52,503 bases of DNA from JAPPHY01 sp034423135 (GCA_034423135.1 DAOUJC010000016.1:1-52503); one strand, 5' to 3'. Positions 41,179 to 50,430 are shown, counted from the stretch's first letter. A program made the numbers and translations. The notes: a model not told the origin generated them from the sequence alone.

Positions 41179-42617
41179 TGGCGCACCGTCCTGAGTCGCG
41201 GGTCGACCACGCGCTCCATGCCCAGCGCGATAAGTACAAAGGTGAGCGCCGTGAGCACGATGAGCAGGCCGGGCGGAAACACCCACCACCAGTAGCCCAC
41301 GTAGACGGCTCCCGTCCTGAACCCCTGGTCAAGTATCTGCCCCCACGTGGGTATCGACGGATCGCCCAGCCCGAGGAAGCTCAGTCCGGCCTCCGCGAGT
41401 ATGGCCGCGGGCGTGAAGAAGATCATCTGCGCGAAGACGAACGGCGCGATCTGCGGGAAGATGTGCCTGAGCATGATGCGCCAACGGGACGCTCCCAGCG
41501 CGGTGCTCGCCTCAACGAGCTGGCCGGACCTGAGCTGGAGCACCATTGAGCGTATCACGATGGTCATGCCGGGCCATCCGAACACGATGAGTATGGCTAT
41601 AACTATCCACAGCTTCTGGCCCAGGATGAACGCGAGGAACAGCAGGATGGGGAGCAGCGGGATGTTCGAGAGTACGTCCGAAAAGCGCTGGATGCCAATG
41701 TCCGTCTTGCCTCCAGTGTAGCCGCTGATGATGCCCATTGTTGTGCCTATCACCGTGGCCATGATGGCCGTCACCAGCCCGATTGACAGCGCGACCGGGA
41801 AGCCGAACACGAGGCCGCGCGCCAGGTCGCGGCCCAGCGAGTCGGTGCCCATCAGCCCGAACTGAGAGCCGCCCAGCACGAATCGCACGCGCTCGATGCG
41901 GTCGTTCTCGTCCTGGAAGCGGGCCGTCACGCGTACCTGGTACTCGCCCTGGAGTGGCTGGAAGCCGCTCTCGCTCTGCGCGTCCGGCATGCCAAACACC
42001 ACCTCATCGATGCGGCCTACCAGGCTGCCGCTCTGTTCGCTCATGCCGAACTCGTCCTGCAGGAACGACGAGACCTCGCTCGCCACGGACGGCTCGCCGG
42101 TGAGATGCACGCGGAAGGGTGTGCTCTCGTAGCGCCGGTACGGAGCCGGCTCGCCCTCCCTTGGGGCCGTCACGACCAGCCGGTACAGGCTCACTACCTT
42201 GCCGTCTGGGCGCGTCACAGACAGGGTTACGCTCGGCGGGCGTTGCTGATATGTCACTCCTTCCACGGAGAAGGAGGTGAACGTGGGAGCCTCGTCGTAC
42301 TGGAAGTCCACGTCGAAGGCGTACACCCGCTCGACGAAGCGAGTGGATTGCCGCGTCTCGGTCGGCTCCGTGGCATCCAGCACCGAGTGCGTGACTCGGC
42401 GCGTGCCCTGGAACAGGCCCGTCCAGGCAGGCGGCACGTTCTTCGGATTGTCCGCCCACGCCGCAGGGTTGTTCCAGAGACGGTCGCCGAAGTCCACCGG
42501 GTTGGCAGTGAGCGCGTATATCGAAACCAGCACCATGACCGCCAGGAAGGCCACGCCCACCTTGCCGGTGACCGACGTGAGCAGCTCGCTCAGCGTACTG
42601 CGAAGCCTCTCTGTCAT
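41175..42617 (-). CDS. ABC transporter permease (OppC-like) with large extracytoplasmic insertion
   Basis: 480 residues, about 180 longer than a usual OppC. Helix 1 (around 20-37) is followed by a ~220-residue hydrophilic, beta-rich insertion (FVERVYAFDVDFQYDE, TLSVTRPDGKVVSLYRLVV, EYQVRVTARFQDEND). Then comes the normal start of the permease core, GTDSLGRDLARGLVFGFPVALSIGL, and the EAA loop VEASTALGASRWRIMLRHIFPQ that contacts the ATPase. Ends DPRLRTVRQ. The ATG overlaps the oppB stop by four bases. The insertion may interact with the substrate-binding protein; that is inference. Confidence 0.9.
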   Translation of the reverse strand: MTERLRSTLSELLTSVTGKVGVAFLAVMVLVSIYALTANPVDFGDRLWNNPAAWADNPKNVPPAWTGLFQGTRRVTHSVLDATEPTETRQSTRFVERVYAFDVDFQYDEAPTFTSFSVEGVTYQQRPPSVTLSVTRPDGKVVSLYRLVVTAPREGEPAPYRRYESTPFRVHLTGEPSVASEVSSFLQDEFGMSEQSGSLVGRIDEVVFGMPDAQSESGFQPLQGEYQVRVTARFQDENDRIERVRFVLGGSQFGLMGTDSLGRDLARGLVFGFPVALSIGLVTAIMATVIGTTMGIISGYTGGKTDIGIQRFSDVLSNIPLLPILLFLAFILGQKLWIVIAILIVFGWPGMTIVIRSMVLQLRSGQLVEASTALGASRWRIMLRHIFPQIAPFVFAQMIFFTPAAILAEAGLSFLGLGDPSIPTWGQILDQGFRTGAVYVGYWWWVFPPGLLIVLTALTFVLIALGMERVVDPRLRTVRQ

Positions 42618-43678
42618 GAGTATCGCACCCGCGGGTCCACCACTATGTACAGCACCTCCAGCGTGAACCGAGCGCTGACGTAAATCAGGGTGAACATGAA
42701 TGTGAGCGCGACAACCACCGACTCGTCAACCGAGAGGATGGCGTCGTAGTAGAGTCGGCCCATGCCGGGCCAGTTGAAGACGGTCTCGGTGAGGATTGCT
42801 CCGCCCACGGATGAGGCTATCCCCAGGATCAGTCCGGTCAGGATGGGAGGCGCAGCCACGCGCAGTATGTGGCTTCGCATCACCGTGCCCTCCGGCAGCC
42901 CCTTGGCCCTTGCCACGGTCACAAAGTCCTCCTGTGCCGTGTTCATCACCATTGTCCGCACCACGTAGGTCCACGAGCCGACCGAGATAAGCACCAGCGT
43001 GATGACCGGCAGCGCGGCGTGCCACATCAGGTCGAGCAGGCGCGACAGGCCGCCCTCGGGCGGGGGGGCGCTGTACATCCCGCCAGGCGGGAACACTCTC
43101 ACGCCAAAGGTCGAGAGTATGACGTACGTGAGCAGTATCAGGAGAATTCCGGCCCACCAGGCGGGCAGGGCGTTGGACGTGGCGGCGAACAGCGATGCAA
43201 TCCTGTCCGACCTGCTCCCAACGCGCGTCGCCAGCTTCACGCCGAAGAACAGGCCGAATCCGGCTGTGATGAAGGATGCCGTCGTGACCAGCATCATCGT
43301 GCGCGGCAGGCGCTCGCGGATGAGCGCCGTGATGCTGCTGCTGCCGTCGGCGGTCTTGAGTGTGCGCGCCTCGCCCAGGTCAAGCCGGATCACGCGTCCG
43401 ACCATTTGGGGAATTCGCAGGTACCAGGCCGTGTCCAACCCGTACGACGCTTCCAGCTCCTGCCGGTGGTCGCGGAGTGCGGCCTCCAGCTCGTCGGCGT
43501 CGCGAATGGTCTGCGCAAGGCCCTGGCGGAGCCCGCGGACCTCCTCGTTGACGATGGCCGTCAGCATCCGGTCGGAGAAGCCCGTGGCGCCAAGCGTCAC
43601 GACCACCATGACCAGCACGGCAAAGAGCACGCCCACCAGTGTGACGCCTCTGATGGCCAGGGTCTTGGCAATGGTCAT
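42614..43678 (-). CDS. ABC transporter permease (OppB-like)
   Basis: 354 residues. After helix 1 (about 10-30) an ~85-residue polar segment (NEEVRGLRQGLAQTIRDADE...), partly coiled, precedes RIPQMVGRVIRLDLGEA. The core then follows: RLPRTMMLVTTASFITAGFGL, the EAA loop DFVTVARAKGLPEGTVMRSHILR, TVFNWPGMGRLYYDAILSVDESVV and VDPRVRYS. It forms the channel with OppC. ATG at 43678, 46 bp after the binding-protein gene. Confidence 0.9.
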   Translation of the reverse strand: MTIAKTLAIRGVTLVGVLFAVLVMVVVTLGATGFSDRMLTAIVNEEVRGLRQGLAQTIRDADELEAALRDHRQELEASYGLDTAWYLRIPQMVGRVIRLDLGEARTLKTADGSSSITALIRERLPRTMMLVTTASFITAGFGLFFGVKLATRVGSRSDRIASLFAATSNALPAWWAGILLILLTYVILSTFGVRVFPPGGMYSAPPPEGGLSRLLDLMWHAALPVITLVLISVGSWTYVVRTMVMNTAQEDFVTVARAKGLPEGTVMRSHILRVAAPPILTGLILGIASSVGGAILTETVFNWPGMGRLYYDAILSVDESVVVALTFMFTLIYVSARFTLEVLYIVVDPRVRYS

Positions 43679-43724
43679 GTGGACACCGCCGGCGCCCTGC
43701 TGCTCTGAAGGAGGCTCGCCTGGG

Positions 43725-46367
43725 CTACTGCGGCCCCCGCCGCGATCTCATGATCAGGAATACCAGCCCGAGAGCCAGGCCCAGCACTGCCGCTGCGGCG
43801 ACAAGAGTTATCAGAATCGTTGTTGAGCCGCCCTCGTCCTCAGCATCGCCGTCGGTTGCCGGTGCCGTAGTTGGGGTGGCCTCCGCCTGAGTCGTGGGCT
43901 GCGCTTCCGCCGTTGGCTCCATCGCCTCGCCGAACTCAACGTCCACTCGCTGCTCCAGCAGCGTCGATAGTTCGTCCGAGTAGGCCGCCACGTACAGGTG
44001 ATAGAGATCGCCTGCCAGGCTGTCGGCCACGTCCGCGCTCACGTCTACGTGGAACGTCCCGCCTGAACCGGCTCGCGCCGGCCCTGATGCGATGATCTCG
44101 CCGGTGGCCGGGTCCTGGAACACGTACTGCACCGACAGCTCGCCGGGGCCCTCCACCGATACCGCGGCGCTCATCCCGCTGCCCTCCACGAGCATTGCGT
44201 CCTCCACGCCGGTGATGCGGAGCGTGGGAGGCTTGCCGTAGTAGTTGTCTCCCGGCTTGAAGGGGTAGCCGGGATCGCGGAATGCCTGAATCTGGGCGAA
44301 CTGCGCGCTGCTGTCGAACGTCTCCAGATGATAGGGGCCGTTGCTGATGACCATGTGGCCCTTGTCCGAGAACCACTCGATCGCTGCGGCGTATCGATCT
44401 GCGGCCTCCTCGCCGGTGACCAGCGACGCGCCGTTCACGTCGAACACGTTGTCCGGCAGGAGCCCGTCCTCGGCGAAGTCCCTGAGCGTGTTTCGGGTGA
44501 GCCTCGCGAACCTGTCGAGCACAAGGCTGATGGGATCGACGTTGAACCTGGCCGCCGCTGTGTCGCTGTAGGCGACGATCCTCTGCGCAAATACCATGTC
44601 GTCCATGGCCGCCAGCACCTCCCACGGCATGGAGACGCCGGAGATGTTGGCGTACTGCGCAATGTAGTCATCCACGAAGTGCCAGTAATCCACGTACACC
44701 TCAAGCCGGTTGTCATCCGTGATGCGGAAGCCGCGGAAGGTGTCCGTGAAGGGCTTGCTGGTTGTGGAGATGGACACCTCGATGTTGGCTTTCTCCTCAT
44801 CATAGACCAGGTCGAACGTCTGGGCGATGGGGTAGATGACGTCCGCCATGGTGATCGGCCTGCCGTGGTGCCAGTTCGACTGGAAGTACTTCGAGTAGTC
44901 GAACGTGACCTTGCTGGTTGCGCGCGTGTCTGCTGGGACGCTGCTCCAGCTACCCGCGCCCGCGTCCCACGCGAAGGCGTCCGCGGGAACGTCCAGGCTG
45001 GCGCCTGGGCCTGCGGTCTCCACCTCGTAGTCCGCGCGGAACGGGATGGGCACGCCCGTGAACGGGTGTGTAGCCAGGGGCGTGTCGCGCACGTTGTTCC
45101 AGATATCGTTGCTGTACACGTCGCCGAAACCGCCAACGGGGTTCCAGGTGGTGCGGTTGGTCCAGACCCACAGGTTGCCCACGTTCAGCTCATCGGTGTT
45201 GCCGGGCAGGTGGGCCTCCCTGAGCGTCCAGAAGCTGCGAGGGCCGGAGATCACGTCCTCTGTGATGCCCGCAATGTTGGACACGGCGGGCAGGTTGTTC
45301 ACGGCGGTGACGACCCAGATCCGAACGGACTCCTCCAGGCACTTCTCGGTTGTCTCAACGTACAGCCGGTTCCGCTCCTCCAGCCCGTCGAAGTCGCCGG
45401 TGAAGATGCGCTGGCCCAGCTCGTCCAGTTCGGTCGACTCGTACTGCCAGAATCCCACCTCCTGCCAGCCGGGCATGTTGCCCAGCCAAGGCGAGCACAT
45501 CGAGTTGATGTTGCCGAAGTCGTAGCGCTGCGGCGCGCCGCGGCCCCAGCCCTCGGTGTAAAGGTGCCACTCGAAGAGCTCCGGGTCCGTGCCGTACACG
45601 GTGAAGATGGCCGGCCCGAACTGCCTGGGCAGCAGCGACACGGCGAAGCCCAGGGTCTCCAGGTTGGCGCGCAGGTCGTTGCCGATGTCCCACCGTTCGT
45701 CTTCAGTCCGCACGATGAACTTCAGGTCGATGCGCTGGTCGTTGTAGTGCCAGAAGCCGTCCTGCATCACCGCGCCGGCCTCCGTCATGGCCTGCTCAAC
45801 CATTTCGGCGGCAAGCTCCGGATCGTAGGTGATCTTCGACTCCCTGGCCAGGTTGTAGACGGTCAGGTAGTCGAAGTCGCTGGGGCTGACGTGGGTGAGC
45901 ATGGGCAGGGCGAAGCCCTTGTATATCTCCTGCGCGATGAACGGTCTATTGACCACAAACTGGATGGCCTGCCGCACCTCCTTTATCGAGAGGGGGTTTA
46001 GCTCACCCTCTCGCGCGGGCGCCGGGTTCAGGATTATCGAGGTTGTGGAGGCGGGCGCCTGGTACACGGTGATGTCCGGGTTGTCCTGGAGCGCCTCCGC
46101 AGCCGGCGTCTTGAGGCTGAAGATGTACATGTCCATCGCGCCGGCTTCCAGCTCGCGTGAAGCTATGCCAACGTCGAATGCGCTGAAATTGATCGTGTCG
46201 GTGGCAGGTCCGGGCTCAGAGTGCGGCGGCGCGTAGTCCTGGAAGGAGGGCGCGGACAGCACCATGAAGAGCGCCGGAGCCAGCGCCAGCAGGAGGAGTC
46301 GCTTGGCTATGTTCGAGCTCATTTTCGTCATCTTGATGTTGGATGCCTGCGAGCCGCCGCGGAGCAT
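43725..46367 (-). CDS. Extracytoplasmic solute-binding protein (SBP family 5-like), C-terminally membrane anchored
   Basis: 880 residues, well above the usual ~550. A signal segment (AKRLLLLALAPALFMVLSAP) precedes family-5-like text: NPLSIKEVRQAIQFVVNRPFIAQEI, WHLYTEGWGRGAPQRYDFGNINSMCSPW, WHHGRPITMADVIYPIAQTFDLVYDE, GPYHLETFDSSAQFAQIQAFRDPGYPF. A beta-rich domain, a Thr/Ala/Pro linker (about 805-840) and a terminal helix (ILITLVAAAAVLGLALGLVF) with RSRR anchor it. The order of segments differs from textbook family-5 proteins. The ATG directly follows the upstream stop, with gggagg eight bases before. Confidence 0.85.
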   Translation of the reverse strand: MLRGGSQASNIKMTKMSSNIAKRLLLLALAPALFMVLSAPSFQDYAPPHSEPGPATDTINFSAFDVGIASRELEAGAMDMYIFSLKTPAAEALQDNPDITVYQAPASTTSIILNPAPAREGELNPLSIKEVRQAIQFVVNRPFIAQEIYKGFALPMLTHVSPSDFDYLTVYNLARESKITYDPELAAEMVEQAMTEAGAVMQDGFWHYNDQRIDLKFIVRTEDERWDIGNDLRANLETLGFAVSLLPRQFGPAIFTVYGTDPELFEWHLYTEGWGRGAPQRYDFGNINSMCSPWLGNMPGWQEVGFWQYESTELDELGQRIFTGDFDGLEERNRLYVETTEKCLEESVRIWVVTAVNNLPAVSNIAGITEDVISGPRSFWTLREAHLPGNTDELNVGNLWVWTNRTTWNPVGGFGDVYSNDIWNNVRDTPLATHPFTGVPIPFRADYEVETAGPGASLDVPADAFAWDAGAGSWSSVPADTRATSKVTFDYSKYFQSNWHHGRPITMADVIYPIAQTFDLVYDEEKANIEVSISTTSKPFTDTFRGFRITDDNRLEVYVDYWHFVDDYIAQYANISGVSMPWEVLAAMDDMVFAQRIVAYSDTAAARFNVDPISLVLDRFARLTRNTLRDFAEDGLLPDNVFDVNGASLVTGEEAADRYAAAIEWFSDKGHMVISNGPYHLETFDSSAQFAQIQAFRDPGYPFKPGDNYYGKPPTLRITGVEDAMLVEGSGMSAAVSVEGPGELSVQYVFQDPATGEIIASGPARAGSGGTFHVDVSADVADSLAGDLYHLYVAAYSDELSTLLEQRVDVEFGEAMEPTAEAQPTTQAEATPTTAPATDGDAEDEGGSTTILITLVAAAAVLGLALGLVFLIMRSRRGPQ

Positions 46368-48686
46368 CTACATGGCCTCCCTGCGCCCCAGGCGCGCGCC
46401 AATGAACAGTCCGAACAGCAGCGCGCCGGTTGCCATCGGCAGGGCCACTGCGGCGAGCACCCAGACGGGCAGGCCCTCCTGCGTCGCCGTTCCTTCCTCG
46501 GTTTCCAGGTTCTCAATCGCTGTGCGTATCTCCGGCAGCTGGTCCAGGTCCTGCACGGCCGCGCGTATGGCGGATAGCTGCTCTGCGGTGTCTCCGTTCA
46601 GGTTTCCGTCCGCGGTTGGGGATTCCAACTGCTGGATGATTGTGTCCACGGCGCCCTGGATGTTGTCGAAGCCGAAGTCCATGAAGAAGGAGCCGGTGGC
46701 GATGTTGCCGGAGGCGTCTATGGCGCGGAAGTCGTGCGCGCCCTCGCCGGATATGGGGATGAACAGCCTCGCGGTGAACCTGCCGTCGTCGTCGCTCCTC
46801 ACGGTGCTGACCACGGCGCCGCTGATCTCCAGGAACACGTCCTGGTCCGGCTGGAAGTTGGACCCCTGAATGGTGATGTCCTTTCCGCCCGGCCCCGACG
46901 GGGGCGAGAGGAAGATGGACGGCAGGGGCATCAGCTCCCTGCGTGCAAACCCGATCTTCTGGTTCTGCGCGCCGAACTCGCCGAGGCGGGCGTCCGGCCA
47001 CGCCATGTATACCTCGCCTTCCGTTGCGACTATCGTGAAGTAGTCGCCGATGAAGGCGCCGCCGGGGAAGGCGTGGTTGGGATTGGACGGGAAGTCCGTG
47101 ACGCGTGCGTTCTCGATCCACGTCGCCCCCCCGTCCTCGGAGCTGGTGTAGTAGACGTGGTAGCGCGCCTCCACCGGGTCGTCGCGCATGTCGCCCCACA
47201 TGGCGTGGAGGACGCCGTCCGGGCCGGCGGAGATTGAGGGGAAGAACTGGAGACGAGACGTGTTGTCGTCGTTCAGCGTCTTCTTGGGAGTCCAGGTCCT
47301 GCCGCCGTCCGTAGACGCCACGAAGTAGATATCGCCGTCGTCCGTGGACTTGTCCGGCGGCAGACCGGTGTATACCACGTACACCTCGCCGCCGGGGCCG
47401 GTGGATATCTGCGGGAAGTTGGCGCCCCAGTAGCGGAAAAAGGTGTTGCGAGGGCTGAAGGGTATCTCGTTGAAGTCTGAAGCGCGGACGGTGTTCCATG
47501 TCCTGCCGTTGTCCCTCGACGAGGCCACGTAAATCTCCGCGCGCCCCTCGAATGAGTCGTCATCCGTGCTGTCGACCCAGTTGACGTAGACCGTGCCGTC
47601 CGGCGCTACGGCGGGCTGTGAGCCCTGTACCACGCGTTTGGGGGCGTCCTCACCCTGCGAGCTCTCCACGATAGGGCTGACGGTGACCGGATCGCTCCAC
47701 GTCTTTCCGCCGTCCTCCGAGGTAACCATTTCGATGCTGGTCTCGGTGCGAGGCACCAGGGTGAAGGCCTCTACGTCGAAGAGGAAGAAGATGGGGTAGA
47801 TTGTCACGAACTTGGTGTAGGTGACGTAGATGATGTCCTTTTCCGGGTCGGTGCGGCTAGGCCCGACCGCCAGCCAGGGCTTGTCAAGGAAGGGGAGCCT
47901 CAGGTCGTACGTCGTGCGTCCCTCTTCGCTTTCGGTTGGCGGGCCGGTGTCCACGTGGCTCTCGGCGGAGGCTATCGACTCCTCCCACGTGTAGCCGCCG
48001 TCACGGGACACGGAAATCGGAATGGATGACACGGAGGCGCTGCCCACGGAGTTCCTGATCGTGAACTCCTCTACGTCAATGGAGATGGACGCAGCGTAGG
48101 CGTTGCCATTGCGGTCGAACGCCAGGACGGGGTCTCCTGCGCCGCCCAGGTCGCCCGATGGGTACTTGACCTGGTACGGGCCTTCCCACGTGACGCCGGC
48201 GTCGATTGAGTTGTAGGTGGTTATGCCCGGGAAGTTGTAGTCGATCAGGCCCAGGATGATGTGCTCCGGGTCCTTTGGGTTGACGGCAAGGTGCGGCTCC
48301 GTCTGGAACGGAACGCGGCTGAAGTCGCGGGTAACAAGGATGTTGCGGCTGAACTTTGGCGAAGGGTTGCGGTAGGGCACCAGCGGGCCCTGCCCGCCGC
48401 CGCCGGACTGCGGAGTGATGCCCCGAATCTGCGCGTCCCTCGGCTCGAACTCTGCGCCCAGGGGGTTGCCCTTGGCGGTGGTCAGGCGCGGGTCAAGCCC
48501 CTGTGACATCACCCACATGGAGCCGGACAGGTTCTTGTCGAACGCCTCGATGAGCGGGAAGTCCAGCGGCCGCGGCCACTTGAAGGTGGGCCCTTCCTCG
48601 TGAGCGGCCAGCGCAGAGCCTGCGGTGGTCGCCGTCAGGAGTAGCAGTACGAGGAGGGCGCCCCCCCTCAGGAATCTCCTTGTCAT
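46368..48686 (-). CDS. Secreted BNR/sialidase-fold beta-propeller protein with C-terminal anchor
   Basis: 772 residues. Signal peptide 1-28 (LLVLLLLTATTAGSALA). At least six Asp-box repeats (SxDxGxTW) are visible: SIDAGVTW, SRDGGYTW, SEDGGKTW, SRDNGRTW, STDGGRTW, SEDGGATW, giving a six- or seven-bladed propeller. Next is an IPT-like Ig domain (IFLSPPSGPGGKDITIQGSNFQ), then a final helix LPVWVLAAVALPMATGALLFGLFIG with RRE. Sialidase catalytic residues (FRIP Arg triad) are not apparent, so glycan binding or a scaffold is more likely than hydrolysis. It is the first gene of the transporter operon. Confidence 0.85.
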   Translation of the reverse strand: MTRRFLRGGALLVLLLLTATTAGSALAAHEEGPTFKWPRPLDFPLIEAFDKNLSGSMWVMSQGLDPRLTTAKGNPLGAEFEPRDAQIRGITPQSGGGGQGPLVPYRNPSPKFSRNILVTRDFSRVPFQTEPHLAVNPKDPEHIILGLIDYNFPGITTYNSIDAGVTWEGPYQVKYPSGDLGGAGDPVLAFDRNGNAYAASISIDVEEFTIRNSVGSASVSSIPISVSRDGGYTWEESIASAESHVDTGPPTESEEGRTTYDLRLPFLDKPWLAVGPSRTDPEKDIIYVTYTKFVTIYPIFFLFDVEAFTLVPRTETSIEMVTSEDGGKTWSDPVTVSPIVESSQGEDAPKRVVQGSQPAVAPDGTVYVNWVDSTDDDSFEGRAEIYVASSRDNGRTWNTVRASDFNEIPFSPRNTFFRYWGANFPQISTGPGGEVYVVYTGLPPDKSTDDGDIYFVASTDGGRTWTPKKTLNDDNTSRLQFFPSISAGPDGVLHAMWGDMRDDPVEARYHVYYTSSEDGGATWIENARVTDFPSNPNHAFPGGAFIGDYFTIVATEGEVYMAWPDARLGEFGAQNQKIGFARRELMPLPSIFLSPPSGPGGKDITIQGSNFQPDQDVFLEISGAVVSTVRSDDDGRFTARLFIPISGEGAHDFRAIDASGNIATGSFFMDFGFDNIQGAVDTIIQQLESPTADGNLNGDTAEQLSAIRAAVQDLDQLPEIRTAIENLETEEGTATQEGLPVWVLAAVALPMATGALLFGLFIGARLGRREAM

Positions 48687-48766
48687 CTTTGCTCCATTCT
48701 AAGTGTCTCGTGGCATTTGAGCGTCAAGCGCTCGAAAGCGGCCGATTGCCGGCAGCCCGGTGGGCG

Positions 48767-49588
48767 TCAATTCAGCCGGCCTACCACCGCCTCCAGATGG
48801 GAAATTGTAGAGAGCAACGCCTCCTTGAAGAAGGCGTCCGCGGACTCCTGGTAGCCGGCGGCGCCGGAAGTGATGCGCTCCGCCAGCCATGCGATGTACT
48901 CGTCGGAAGTCGGCTCCGCGTTCGGGCTACGGTCCGCCCAGTCGAAGAAGTTGTCTATCTTCAGGATGACGCGGTCAACGGGGGAGGAGAGCCCTGGATT
49001 GGCCCGCACGGCCCTGTCTTTCATCGTGTTCCAGTACTCGAACGCCCCTTCGCGGGTGTCAGGCGGGTCTTTTCGCATTTCCACCAGCAGCAGACGGTGG
49101 TTCTCCGCCGCTTCCGGGAGGCCCTCCAGGCCATCCACGTGACTCTGGAGAGCATTCACGCGCTCGGTTAGCTCGCTGTTCCGCTGCTCCAGGCCGGACA
49201 CGGCCTCCCTGCTGGACGCCAGTTCCGTTTCCCTCTCGCGGAGGCCAGTCTCAGCGGTCGTAATCCTGTTGTTGGCGTCAGCAAGCTGGGATCGGAGGTC
49301 GGTTTCAGCGCGGCCGGCGGCTTCCAGTGCGCTCACCAGCGTGCTGGCCTCGCCCTCCAAAGCTCCGTGCTGCGACTGCAACTGTTCAATCTGTGACTGG
49401 AGATCTTCGACCTGACTCTCCAGCTCACCTACCCTTGGGTCTTCGACGCTTTCGGGCGTTCCCTGAAGGACGCTTCCAAGCAGCACGCCGATTGCCAGGC
49501 CAACCAGGGAGGCTACAGCAATCAGCACCAGCCATTTGCGGGTGTTGCTGCGCTGCTCGCTGGTATATAGCATGTCTCGATTTATCAT
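48767..49588 (-). CDS. Membrane-anchored coiled-coil protein of unknown function
   Basis: 273 residues. A single N-terminal membrane helix (WLVLIAVASLVGLAIGVLLGSV, about 19-40) is followed by a long Gln/Glu/Leu heptad region (about 50-160) and then a globular helical C-terminus (PPDTREGAFEYWNTMKDRAV, FFDWADRSPNAEPTSDEYIAWLAERI). No family recognised. The coiled coil faces outside if the helix is an uncleaved signal anchor. ATG at 49588 behind gggagca. It lies 80 bp upstream of the BNR gene on the same strand and could belong to that operon. Confidence 0.75.
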   Translation of the reverse strand: MINRDMLYTSEQRSNTRKWLVLIAVASLVGLAIGVLLGSVLQGTPESVEDPRVGELESQVEDLQSQIEQLQSQHGALEGEASTLVSALEAAGRAETDLRSQLADANNRITTAETGLRERETELASSREAVSGLEQRNSELTERVNALQSHVDGLEGLPEAAENHRLLLVEMRKDPPDTREGAFEYWNTMKDRAVRANPGLSSPVDRVILKIDNFFDWADRSPNAEPTSDEYIAWLAERITSGAAGYQESADAFFKEALLSTISHLEAVVGRLN

Positions 49589-49667
49589 TGCTCCCGTGTC
49601 CCAAGACTCATAGGCATTCCCTATAGTCTAATCGCTTGGAAAGCCGCGGTCTAGTCTAGGCCAGCAA

Positions 49668-49696
49668 TTGAGGTCTTACATTTTGTGGAATAATAT
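49668..49696 (+). promoter_or_regulatory. Sigma70-type promoter upstream of the small zinc-ribbon gene
   Basis: TTGAGG (49668-49673), 17 bp, TAATAT (49691-49696). It would produce a leader of about 100 nt rich in G and C before the GTG at 49804. Confidence 0.6.
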
Positions 49697-49803
49697 GCAG
49701 TGTGGCCGTTAGCGGTACCGCGCGGCGCTCCAAACACCTGTGCCGCGGGTTGAAGCAACAGCCGGGGGCGAGACAGCGGTAGACTTCGCAGGTATGAGAG
49801 GAC

Positions 49804-49983
49804 GTGTTGAACAATGACGATAGAATCGTGAAGGTGCTGAGCAGCCTCTACGAGTCGGTTTTCTGCCCGGAATGCGGCACCAGGCTCAGGCTGGGCGACC
49901 TGGATTGCCCGCACTGCGGCCTGGACACGGACGAATCGTTCCGGCTGTGGGCTGACAGGCTGCTGCAGAAGCTGGACGCGTGA
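49804..49983 (+). CDS. Small zinc-ribbon protein
   Basis: 59 residues. FCPECGTRLRLGDLDCPHCGLD is a perfect CxxC-x10-CxxC zinc ribbon (C21, C24, C35, C38), flanked by short helices. GTG at 49804 with gagagga before it; the nearby ATG at 49814 is out of frame. Possible roles are nucleic-acid or protein binding. No known family assigned. Confidence 0.65.
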   Translation: MLNNDDRIVKVLSSLYESVFCPECGTRLRLGDLDCPHCGLDTDESFRLWADRLLQKLDA

Positions 49984-50067
49984 GAGGGACTCACGTTGCA
50001 GTGAGCAGTAAAGCCCCGGACTCGCGGCTTCCGTAGGCTTGAGCATGGAGGCCGCCGGCCGCCCTGG

Positions 50068-50098
50068 TTGCGGGCCGCAGCGGGTTTCGTGGTATCAT
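50068..50098 (+). promoter_or_regulatory. Weak promoter candidate for the 77-residue gene
   Basis: TTGCGG (50068-50073), 19 bp, TATCAT (50093-50098). The spacer is long, so this is tentative. Confidence 0.35.
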
Positions 50099-50152
50099 CA
50101 GGGGGCATCGGCCTGCTGAGGCACACAAGCGGCCGGTGAATCGGAGGTGAAC

Positions 50153-50386
50153 ATGCCTAGAGAGTTGATCGACATAGTGCAGCTGTGCAAGGAGTGCGGT
50201 GTCGAGGTGGGCACCATCTCCGAGAAGAAGGAGAACATGATGCTGGCAACGGTCGACCACGTGTGGTGCGAGCCTTGCCAGGCGGTGATGCCGGCCTCCC
50301 GCGACGTTGCCGGGCGTCTCACAGCCATCGAGCGGGAGACGGAGACATACCCAAGGCTGCTGCCGCAGGAGGCTGACCCGCGGTGA
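50153..50386 (+). CDS. Small protein with two Cys pairs, unknown function
   Basis: 77 residues. LCKECGVEVG and WCEPCQAV give two CxxC pairs 26 residues apart, probably a zinc site. The C-terminus (LTAIERETETYPRLLP) is helical and acidic. ATG at 50153 with ggaggtg close upstream; GTG at 50147 overlaps that ribosome site and is less likely. No recognised family. Confidence 0.65.
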   Translation: MPRELIDIVQLCKECGVEVGTISEKKENMMLATVDHVWCEPCQAVMPASRDVAGRLTAIERETETYPRLLPQEADPR

Positions 50387-50401
50387 GCCGCGGAGATTCG
50401 C

Positions 50402-50430
50402 TTGTTCCGCCTGGGCAGGCGTGCTATCAT
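50402..50430 (+). promoter_or_regulatory. Extended -10 promoter for the His-rich small gene
   Basis: TTGTTC (50402-50407), 17 bp, TATCAT (50425-50430) with TGc directly before the -10. It lies about 33 bp upstream of the ATG at 50463. Confidence 0.6.

Noticed and set aside
44328..46001. 557-residue plus-strand open frame
   Set aside because: Antisense to the solute-binding protein gene. The translation is His/Val/Arg-rich with no domain, typical of third-position GC shadow frames.
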